Source: Candidatus Thiodictyon intracellulare (GTDB taxonomy: Bacteria > Pseudomonadota > Gammaproteobacteria > Chromatiales > Chromatiaceae). From it: a DNA stretch of 5,305 bases. The notes under the pieces were generated by a model. The model saw only the letters and a list, made by a program, of their open reading frames with translations, ran no database searches and was not told where the DNA came from. The DNA lies in assembly GCA_016292295.1 (NCBI GenBank), contig JADNEJ010000024.1, positions 1 to 5,305 on the forward strand. Reading direction: 5' to 3'. A program made the position numbers and the translations under genes. This document shows, one piece after another, positions 1-5,210 of this stretch (its first letter is position 1; the number at the start of each line of letters is the position of its first letter).

Positions 1-182
1 AGCATGGCCGGGTGATAAGGCGTGCTCCCAGTGCCGCCATACGCCTGCACCAGCACGCTCAAATCCAAGCCTTCCACCACCTCGACCACGTTGTGTGCCA
101 GGTGGCCCTTGGACAGCCAGTCCTACACCGACAGCGGCAGGAGCAAGTCAGTGTCGCGATCCATCGGGTGGAAGCGGAGCAT
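1..182 (-). pseudogene. IS1182-family transposase, N-terminal part with nonsense codon, cut by window edge
   Basis: Read leftward from an ATG at 182..180, the translation begins MLRFHPMDRDTDLLLPLSV, hits a TAG at 125..123, and continues in the same frame as DWLSKGHLAHNVVEVVEG, then LDLSVLVQAYGGTGSTPYHP up to the window edge. This is the conserved N-terminus of IS1182-type DDE transposases, where the family normally reads '(V)QDWLPEGHLA..VV...DLS....YGG.G..AYHP'. The TAG therefore sits where a glutamine (CAG) is expected, a single C-to-T change. The frame is otherwise uninterrupted for 60 codons. The 48-bp sequence at 236..283 lies just upstream and is probably the end of this element. The catalytic DDE region would lie outside the window, so whether the rest is intact cannot be told. 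The family call is confident; inactivation is inferred from the stop codon. Confidence 0.8.
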
Positions 183-235
183 CGGCAGTAGCACTCCGGC
201 CATCGGGCGGCCATCGGCGTTGATCCCGACAGTGT

Positions 236-283
236 ACCGGACCCGCCGCCCCGACCGGACCCCGAAGTCCGACAGGCTGCTAG
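236..283 (-). repeat. Inverted 48-bp repeat, left copy (probable IS1182-type element end)
   Basis: The reverse complement of this stretch matches 5158..5205 at 46 of 48 positions. It contains GGACTTCGGGGTCC, which can pair its GGAC and GTCC ends into a short hairpin. It lies about 54 bp upstream of the start of the left transposase, the position expected for that element's terminal region. The outer end begins with CTAG, and this CTAG also supplies the stop codon of the yjeT-like gene. Similarity stops abruptly at 236. That it is the true terminal inverted repeat is inference. Confidence 0.7.
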
Positions 284-462
284 TTGACCAGATACAGGAG
301 CCCCACCCCGACGACCATGCTGATGAGCCCGGTTACCCGCAGCGGGCCGTCGCGCTTCCCGGCCACCGTCAACAGGGCACGCCGAAAACTCGGGGGGCTC
401 AGAAAGGGCCAGACACCTTCCAAGACCAAGAGCAGCGCAATCGCGATCAGAAGTTCATGCAC
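280..462 (-). CDS. yjeT: YjeT-like small inner-membrane protein (DUF2065)
   Basis: This is a complete 60-codon gene starting at GTG (462..460) and ending with TAG (282..280). The product starts MHELLIAIALLLVLEG, followed by VWPFLSP, a short basic middle (residues about 26-42) and a second hydrophobic stretch, GLISMVVGVGLLYLV, near the C-terminus. Two membrane segments (about 3-21 and 44-59), an early LEG motif with a following P and a length near 60 fit the DUF2065 family, which includes E. coli YjeT. The family's function is unknown; in gammaproteobacteria it usually follows hflK-hflC. No hflC is visible upstream here: about 260 bp without a clear gene, then the decayed CHAT/TPR gene. No upstream ATG is available in frame, and the GTG fits the family's usual start. 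The ribosome binding site is weak. It is the only gene in the window without an evident lesion. Confidence 0.85.
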   Translation of the reverse strand: MHELLIAIALLLVLEGVWPFLSPPSFRRALLTVAGKRDGPLRVTGLISMVVGVGLLYLVN

Positions 463-718
463 CAGAGTCAGGCATCGCGCCGGTTGGACGGGGGACCCCG
501 GACCGCCGGCCGGTGCCGTGCGACCCAGAGAAGGTTCCCCGAGAACGATTCAAGCCCGTCAGTGTTCCAGACCTGGGCACGTTTGTCCAACCCGGCGCCG
601 CTGCCGACCCTGGCAGCGCCCGCAACCGGGGCCTCGCGCGATCACCGCGAACCGGGGGACAAGGCATCTGTCGATTCAGCCAGGCCCCTGCTACGACGTT
701 GAAACCCAAATCCGGCAG
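463..718. other. Spacer without a recognisable gene
   Basis: Open frames exist on both strands here, but none gives a recognisable protein and their residue use (Arg-, Pro- and Gly-rich) is what random GC-rich DNA gives. The stretch separates the yjeT-like gene from the end of the decayed TPR reading frame. I saw no clear promoter, tRNA or terminator. If the yjeT-like gene has its own promoter it should lie here. Confidence 0.4.
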
Positions 719-724
719 TTATTC

Positions 725-747
725 ACGCCAAGGCGCCAAGCTTACCA
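725..747 (+). repeat. Dispersed 23-bp repeat, copy 1
   Basis: This stretch has three mismatches to the copy at 4945..4967 and also matches the inverted copy at 5026..5048. Its core reads ACGCCAAGGCGCCAAGCTTA, with a GGCGCC palindrome. It lies inside the last codons of the TPR reading frame on the opposite strand, where it is translated FLVSLAPW. It resembles the short intergenic repeats scattered through some GC-rich genomes, but I cannot name a family. Confidence 0.6.
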
Positions 748-1420
748 AGAAATACAATAGCGAAGCGCCGCGCCCGGATGGGTCCTGGTCCGGCCAGGCG
801 GCGGGGCGGTCCAGGTTCGCGAGGAGGTCGTCGATGGCCTGCTGGAGGTCGGCGGGCGGGACTGGGCCGTCGGCGATGAAGCGGCGCAAGGGGTCAAAGC
901 GGGAGTCGGCGAGCAGGGTTTCCAGGGTGGGGAGCGGATAGGTCTCGCCCTGGCGGCAGGACTCGGCCATGACGATGGACAGGTTGCGGGCGATCTGGCC
1001 GAGCATGTCGCCGTAGCCGCCGATCAGAGCGTAGCACAGGGCCGCCAGGCGGTGGAGGGCGGAATCCGCGGTTGCACCGAGGCGGTACAGGTCGTTCGCG
1101 AGATTGTTGTGTGAGATGCCGCGGTCGCGGGGGTCGGGCAGGCGGTTGCTGAGGTCCAGGGCGCGGCAGGCCAGGTCGGCGGCCTGGCGTGGATCGCCCT
1201 TCTTGTTTCAAAAATCAGCCAGGGCGCTAAGGGTCCTGGCCTGCAGGGTGACATCGTCATAGCGGCGGAAAACCGCGAGGCAATCCTCCAGCAACGACTG
1301 GGCCTCGAGAAGCCGGCCGAGCTGCAGCAGGGGGCCGTGGCGATTGAAGCGGGAGCGGGCACGCTCGTGCTCGCCCTGGCCCATGTCGCTATCGACCGAC
1401 TCCAACTCGTCCAGCAGTGC

Positions 1421-1460
1421 CAAGGTCCCCTCCCAGTCTTCAAGGTCCCCTCCCAGTCTT
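1421..1460. repeat. Perfect 20-bp tandem duplication in the TPR region
   Basis: The unit CAAGGTCCCCTCCCAGTCTT occurs twice back to back (1421..1440 and 1441..1460) without a mismatch. Because 20 is not a multiple of three, it shifts the minus-strand TPR frame. The frame that leads in, with its stop codon at 1459..1461, becomes the frame that leads out (LLDELESVDSD) if exactly 20 bp are removed. The duplication is therefore a discrete, probably recent, lesion. Confidence 0.95.
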
Positions 1461-1900
1461 AATGAGTGCTTGCGGCTTGATGAGCGATGTCCAGAGCGCT
1501 GACCATGGCCCGGCCGAGCAACTCCGGATCCGGGGCCTCCGCAACCGCCTCACCCGCCCGGGTGCGTCACCACCAACCGCGGACCTGTCCCAGCCGCCGC
1601 TCGATCTCGGCCTCGCCTGCTCCGCTTGTCCCTGCATGACCTCAATGCGCAAGACCTCCAGCTCACTACCAACCACGTTGATCTCTGGGTCGCCGGTTTT
1701 GCGGTGGACCTCGGCGCCGATGCGGTATCGCCCCTTCGCCGTCTCCAATTGGCTTGCGTCGCCTAGTGCATTGGCTTAGTTCTGGCTGATGACAGCGAGG
1801 TCCGCCCAATGCTCCGCCGACTCGGCCTCCGTCGCGGCCTGCTCGTAGAATGGCAGGGCCTCGTCGGGCTGGCCAGCCTGTCTCAGTCCATCGGCGATAT

Positions 1901-2261
1901 GGCGGTCAGTGCGTCCGAGCGGGACTGCCAGCACAGGACCCAGTCGAAGCGGCGGTGCCAGAGGTGGATGCACTCGGCGGCCAGCGCGGTCTTGCTGAGC
2001 CCAGCCAGGCCCTGGACCAGCGCGGTCGCGCGCACGGTCTCGGCCGTGTCGTCCTCAGGCGCCCCGCCGGTCAGTCAGCCGAAGTTGAGCCGGGTCAGGG
2101 GCGCGCCGCGGCCGACGAAGCGGAAGCGGAGCTCGAGATCCCGCCACTCGTGGACGAGCAGTGGCTGGGGCCTAGGTGCGCGCCGGCCAAGCTACGGGCT
2201 ACGCCCCAGGGCGGGCACTAGGCGCACCCGCTCGACGCGAAAAATCAGTTGGTTGGCGTTA
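1901..2261 (-). pseudogene. NB-ARC (STAND NTPase) stub with P-loop, internally deleted
   Basis: Downstream of the CHAT domain, but in a different frame, the minus strand encodes LLVHEWRDLELRFRFVGRG, APLTRLNFG, a TGA at 2077..2075 where Trp is expected (FG*LTGG), and then TVRATALVQGLAGLSKTALA followed by ECIHLWHRRFDWVLCWQSRS. GLAGLSKTAL (about 1982..2011) is a Walker A/P-loop of the GxxGxGKT type with the last glycine changed to serine, as in NB-ARC and NACHT-type STAND ATPases. An earlier in-frame TAG lies at 2194..2192. Right after SRSDALTA the sequence jumps into a TPR helix in another frame near 1898..1906. Walker B, the sensor motifs and the winged-helix part of the NTPase (normally some 250 or more residues) are missing. 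The NTPase cannot work. Confidence 0.75.
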
Positions 2262-3288
2262 TCAGCATGCGGCCATGTACGCGGCCTCCCGATGGCGCAG
2301 CAGGTCCTTGCACGCCTGGTTGAGCGCGCTGTCGGCGCTCTGGCCGGCCGCCCCCAGCAGGTAGCCATAGAACCGACGGGCGAGTCGGCAGGCATAGTCG
2401 TCGCCCACTGCCCAGCGCATGGCGACCACCTGGGGGATGCCGGCTGCCAGCAGCGCAAGCGCGGTGCCGGAGAATCCGGGGTCTGCCGCGAGCGTCCAGT
2501 CCAGGTCCGGTGGCGCGGCGGCAGCGTTGCCCTGCCTGGTCAGACCCAGGGCGGCGCTGAGTTCCGCCCAGTTGCGGAGCCAGGCCTGACCCAGTGCGTC
2601 GGAGTGACAGGCAGAGAAAAGACGAGCCGGGGGTAGAAGCCGCCGGCCTCCGTCAGCAACCCTGCCAGGTCCTCACCGGTCAGGTGGTCCGGGCGGCTGT
2701 CGGCACCCTGTACCTCCAGGAGGTTGCGGTGTCTGTGGCCGCTCCTATGGAGCAGGTGATAGCCGTTGGACGCGGTGACCTGTCGGCGCAGCCCGTCGCG
2801 CGAGACTCCGTGGCAGAGGCAATCGATCCGCACCCATTTGACGGGCTGGACTTGATCGCAGAAAAGACTGAGCAGCCTCTCGCGCTCCTGGCGCATGGCG
2901 AGCGGGCGCAAGCCCGGGGCCTCGGCGAAAACCAGCAGGCAGCGCAGGTCCTCCCCCGGCTCCAGGTCCAGGGCGACGGCGGTCGCCGGTTGGCTGCCAT
3001 CGAGCAGCAGGCGCGGCACCAGATTGCGGTCGGCGAGCGACCCGGAGTCGGCGCCGCCGCGGGCCAGTTCCCAGGGGATGCGGGCCAAGGCGCTGATCAG
3101 GGGGGCGTCGGAGAGCGGGTCGGCCGCCCGGGGCAGGCGCAGCAGCAGGGTGCGCGGGGCGGTGCCGGCGAGTGCCTTCAGGATCTCAGGGCCGAGGACC
3201 GACTCGCCCAGGAACAGGCCCAGTTCGGCCAACAGGTCGGCGACGGTTCAGGGTTCAGCGCGCCATTATGCAGCAGCCGCACATGATC
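2262..3288 (-). pseudogene. CHAT (caspase-like) peptidase domain, frameshifted between its catalytic residues
   Basis: Starting near 3288 the translation reads DHVRLLHNGALNPEPSP, shifts frame near 3245, and continues LLAELGLFLGESVLGPEILK, then ARIPWELARGG, RCLLVFAEAPGLRPLAM and YHLLHRSGHRHRN. It then shifts frame at 2614..2620 to give LFSACHSDALGQAWLRNW and GFSGTALALLAAGIPQVVAM, ending in a TGA at 2264..2262 after REAAYMAAC. PWEL, the H-SGH motif (catalytic His codon 2737..2735) and SACHS (catalytic Cys codon 2609..2607) identify the CHAT family of caspase-like cysteine proteases. The glycine after the catalytic His is changed (GHR instead of GHG). CHAT domains fused to NB-ARC/NACHT and TPR modules are effectors of STAND-type conflict or defence proteins. 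Both catalytic residues survive, but in different frames, so no active protease can be made without recoding. Confidence 0.85.
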
Positions 3289-3330
3289 CGACCCGGTCGA
3301 ACCGGGAGAATCTCCCTCTTCACCCGATAG
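3289..3330. other. Junction sequence with a small perfect hairpin
   Basis: CCCGGT at 3292..3297 and ACCGGG at 3301..3306 form a perfect 6-bp stem around CGA, followed at once by the smaller palindrome GAGAATCTC. This lies where the CHAT gene's recognisable coding sequence stops and the inserted DNA begins, so it may mark the insertion junction. I could not define a matching terminal inverted repeat at the other side near 4637. Confidence 0.35.
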
Positions 3331-3585
3331 CGAGGAGCCGAGCGCTGGTTTGCGCCCGGAGAATGCCAGCGGCTGGTCTTGGAGGTCCTGTGTGATGCAA
3401 GTGGGCCCTTATCGGACCAGGGTGTAGCGCAGGCGGTGGCGGCGCGCAGGAGCTTGCAGGACCGACCCGAGGTCCTGGCGGCGCTCCACAAGACGAGCCT
3501 GGCGGTGCTGCGACGCCTGACCGGCAAGGGCGCGGCGCGGGCCATCGAGTTGGCTGGCGGGGGGCGGGCCTGGGTGCGGGCGTGA
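3331..3585 (+). pseudogene. Winged-helix-like protein, C-terminal fragment
   Basis: An 84-codon open frame follows a TAG at 3328..3330 and ends with TGA at 3583..3585. It reads FAPGECQRLVLEVLCDASGP, LSDQGVAQAVAARR, LQDRPEVLAALHKTSLAVLR, RLTGKGAARAIELAG and GGRAWVRA. The third codon positions are strongly G/C, unlike the overlapping frames, so this is probably real coding DNA. The layout of helix ('RLVLEVL'), 'GPLS.Q.VA.AV' helix, then '...LAVLRRLTGKG' and a basic wing resembles small bacterial winged-helix proteins whose C-terminus reads 'G.LVRR.....RWAL'. That assignment is by pattern only. No start codon with a ribosome binding site or N-terminal half is visible; a TTG at 3379 is possible. 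It is tail-to-tail with the transposase gene (5 bp between the stops), inside the DNA inserted in the CHAT gene. It could be a passenger of the insertion element or a piece of an older insertion. Confidence 0.45.
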
Positions 3586-3590
3586 GGGGT

Positions 3591-4628
3591 TCAGGCCGCC
3601 AGTCGCTCCGGGCGCCGAGTGTTGCCCTGCCAATAGCCGCTCCAGTCGCGATGCGGACGGGTGCGGGCACACTTGGTGAGGATGTCGGAGAAGATCTCAT
3701 TCCCGTTGGACCAGCGCCGGGTGTCTTCGCGATAGGCCGCCTCGTTGGCGTAGTTGGCAAGGTGGGCCAGGCCGAAGTGGTTGTGCTGACCGATCTGCAT
3801 CCGCCGAAAGCGCGAGATCAGCGATTCGGCCTGGTTGTCGGTCGTCCTGTCCGTGTCCGCGGCCCGATACTCGCGCTGATGATTGACTCGCCGCGTCCGA
3901 TAGCGCTCGTGCAACAGGTCGTAGGCGTCGTGCTCGTCGGCCGAGATCGTCGTCCCCGAGGCGATGAAGCGCGCCGCCAGGGCGCCGATATCAGTCTGAT
4001 TTTCATGGGGGATGATGAAGGTCAGGGTACGCTTGCCGCCGACCCGCTCGGCGAGATCATCCACCGGATAGGTCTCACGCATCACCAGGACACAGCGCTT
4101 GTCGGGGTTTTGGTGTTCGACCAGGCGCCGATCCACCCGGTCCTCGGCCCGGTTCGCGGGGCGGACTGAACCGCCCACATAGGCTCCGTCGAGCTGCACC
4201 TCCCCGGCCAACGGCGTCTCGTCACGCTGCACCATCAGGCTCTCGCGCAGCTTGTGCATCAGCACGAAGACGGTCTTGTACTGCACGTCCAGGTCGCGGC
4301 TCAGCTGAAGCGCCGACAACCCATTGGCCGCATTGCTGTAAATCACGACCGCTCCGAGGTAGACCTGCAGCGGCAACTTATGGTGAGCGAAGAGGATCCC
4401 GGAGGTCACCGAGAAGGTGTGTCCGCAAGCCCGGCAGCGCCACTGCTGGCGGCTGCGCAGAAACCAATACTCCTCGACCACGCCGCAGCTTGGGCACACC
4501 GGCGCCCCGTTGCGGCTTCAACGGACCTCCCGGAACACGGTGAACGCTTGGTCGTCGGTCATCGCGAACACTTCGCGTAGCGACAGGGTTCGGTCGGCGG
4601 CCGACAGGAGGAAGTGGGATCCGTGCAT
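3591..4628 (-). pseudogene. IS1595-family (ISXO2-like) transposase with one nonsense codon
   Basis: From ATG at 4628..4626 the frame reads MHGSHFLLSAADRTLSLREV and FREVR, meets TGA at 4520..4518 (codon 37), then runs open as SRNGAPVCPSCGVVEEYW to a TGA at 3593..3591: 345 codons before the final stop, a usual family length. A zinc ribbon is formed by CPSC (45-48) and CRAC (65-68), followed by GHTFSVTSG and ALQLSRDLDVQYKT. The DDE domain of the IS1595 type shows the first Asp in VQLDGAYVGG (D147), the second in ISADEHDAYD (D231) and the third acidic/Asn site in DNQAES (N265/E268), ending in WSGYWQ. Relatives have Trp at codon 37 (VRW), so TGG to TGA is the sole visible lesion. Translation could restart at the GTG at 4499, but that would lose part of the N-terminal domain. 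Only about 10 bp separate the ATG from the CHAT-gene N-terminal fragment, so the element's outer end is not where I would expect it and I could not find paired terminal repeats. Confidence 0.88.
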
Positions 4629-4636
4629 GAGGGGGG

Positions 4637-4816
4637 TTCCGGCGCGTGGACGACCAGATAGCCGCCGGTGTCGAAAAGGTCCTTCCAGCGGCTGGCCGGG
4701 TAGTTCTTGAGGCGGCCCTGATGGAAGCTGAGTTGGCGTTCGTGCTCGTCGGTGAGTCACAGGGTGATGAGTCCGGCCACCGGGTCGGCGCTGAGATCCA
4801 GGATCGTCTGCTGCAT
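4637..4816 (-). pseudogene. N-terminal fragment of the interrupted CHAT/NB-ARC/TPR gene
   Basis: From ATG at 4816..4814 the minus strand reads MQQTILDLSADPVAGLITL, a TGA at 4759..4757, then LTDEHERQLSFHQGRLKNYP and ASRWKDLFDTGGYLVVHAPE, where similarity to a coding sequence ends next to the transposase start. The layout 'LDL..DP.....L.D.....L.....(S)RW..LFDT..Y...H' is what I recall from the start of TPR-linked CHAT proteins; on the far side of the insert the sequence picks up with RLLHNGALNPEPSP and LLAELGLFLGE in the same strand. I therefore read it as the 5' end of the same gene. The TGA replaces one internal codon (CGA or TGG would each need one change). A ribosome binding site 9 bp upstream supports this start over the ATG at 4825. 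The assignment is inference; the alternative is an independent small gene. Confidence 0.6.
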
Positions 4817-4825
4817 GGCGCACAT

Positions 4826-4832
4826 CCCCTCT
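4826..4832 (-). promoter_or_regulatory. Ribosome binding site for the CHAT gene N-terminus
   Basis: On the minus strand this reads AGAGGGG, 9 bp before ATG 4816..4814. It touches the other candidate start (ATG 4825..4823), which therefore could not use it. This decides the start at 4816. Confidence 0.55.
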
Positions 4833-4944
4833 GTTCGTCTGAGGGATGTTAACCGGTCTCCCGCGGGATCTTCCAGCAGCCTCTTATGCGGGATCTGGCT
4901 CCCCTGCTTCCGCGTGGAAACGAGAAGAGGCCAAAGGACTGATC

Positions 4945-4967
4945 ACGCCAAGGCGTCAAGCTCGCCA
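4945..4967 (+). repeat. Dispersed 23-bp repeat, copy 2
   Basis: The core ACGCCAAGGCGTCAAGCTCG, continuing CCA, is matched in reverse complement at 5026..5048 with a single mismatch. The two copies face each other across 58 bp and could pair as a long stem in single-stranded DNA or in a transcript. Copy 1 lies at 725..747. Confidence 0.75.
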
Positions 4968-5025
4968 GGGAAACTACGGAGATGATGGTGCAATCCCTCT
5001 CACCTGCCCAGTGAGGACAAAATTT

Positions 5026-5048
5026 TGGCGAGCTTGACGCTTTGGCGT
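5026..5048 (-). repeat. Dispersed 23-bp repeat, copy 3, inverted
   Basis: This reads, on the minus strand, ACGCCAAAGCGTCAAGCTCG followed by CCA, one mismatch from copy 2. It forms the other arm of the inverted pair in the intergenic region. Confidence 0.75.
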
Positions 5049-5157
5049 AAGACATCATCTTCCCATCTGGCTCCCACGCTCCTGAGATTGTGAAAATATT
5101 CGCCCGGTGCCGCGTGCCCGCGGGTAACATGGCCGCAGCACGATGCGGAACCGAACG

Positions 5158-5205
5158 CTAGCAGCTTGTCGGACTTCGGGGTCCCGTCGGGGCGGCGGGT
5201 CCGGT
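5158..5205 (+). repeat. Inverted 48-bp repeat, right copy (probable IS1182-type element end)
   Basis: This is the inverted partner of 236..283, with 46 of 48 positions identical, starting with CTAG and containing GGACTTCGGGGTCC. Similarity ends at 5205, where the sequence passes within a few bases into an internal transposase segment instead of the untranslated leader and N-terminus seen at the left copy. Confidence 0.7.
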
Positions 5206-5210
5206 CCCAC

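Larger units (their letters stand above)
719..1900 (-). pseudogene. TPR-repeat C-terminal region of a decayed CHAT/NB-ARC/TPR protein
   Basis: Read leftward, the remains of tandem tetratricopeptide repeats are clear: IADGLRQAGQPDEALPFY, then GRYRIGAEVHRKTGDPEIN, then LDELESVDSDMGQGEHERA, FNRHGPLLQLGRLLEAQSLL, ALADF*NKKGDPRQAADLA and GISHNNLANDLYRLGA. The reading frame is broken repeatedly. There are in-frame stops at 1776..1778 (TAA), 1567..1569 (TGA), 1459..1461 (TAA) and 1208..1210 (TGA, where Trp is expected). A one-base shift lies near 1609..1613 and a 20-bp tandem duplication at 1421..1460. From about 1423 to 719 the frame is single apart from the TGA at 1208. It ends ...LLYFLVSLAPWRE, and these last codons come from a dispersed repeat (725..747). 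In intact relatives this region is the superstructure-forming sensor or scaffold part of STAND proteins. That it is a pseudogene is direct; the sensor role is family knowledge. Confidence 0.8.
4833..5157. other. Intergenic region with inverted small repeats
   Basis: No convincing gene is seen on either strand in this 325-bp stretch. It holds the inverted pair 4945..4967 / 5026..5048, two direct copies of ATCTGGCTCCC (4893..4903 and 5065..5075), and two CCCGCGGG palindromes (one at 4860..4867, one near 5118..5125). It would contain the promoter of the decayed CHAT gene, but I could not pick out a -35/-10 pair with confidence. Confidence 0.5.

Noticed and set aside
22..702. Long plus-strand open frame (about 226 codons).
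   Set aside because: It runs antisense to the IS1182 transposase N-terminus and to the yjeT-like gene, its Arg/Pro/Ser-rich product matches nothing, and GC-rich DNA gives such frames by chance.
1809..2636. Plus-strand 275-codon open frame.
   Set aside because: It lies antisense to the P-loop and CHAT C-terminal sequences and has no recognisable motif.
2594..3286. Plus-strand 230-codon open frame opposite the CHAT domain, rich in Gln, Ala and Gly.
   Set aside because: The minus strand holds clear CHAT motifs over the same stretch; the plus frame is its antisense shadow.
3584..4640. TGAGGGG-TTC at 3584 and again at about 4629, considered as the target duplication of the IS1595 element.
   Set aside because: The left one overlaps the transposase stop region, the two differ by an insertion of two G, and the borders by CHAT homology lie elsewhere (about 3288 and 4637).
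1208..4759. Several TGA codons stand where Trp is expected, suggesting a code in which TGA encodes Trp.
   Set aside because: The same genes also carry TAA and TAG stops, frameshifts and a large deletion, and both the IS1595 transposase frame and the winged-helix fragment end properly at TGA. Ordinary decay explains it better.
4945..5048. Repeats here considered as a CRISPR array or tRNA-like structure.
   Set aside because: There are only two copies, in inverted orientation with one gap, and no regular spacers or cloverleaf.
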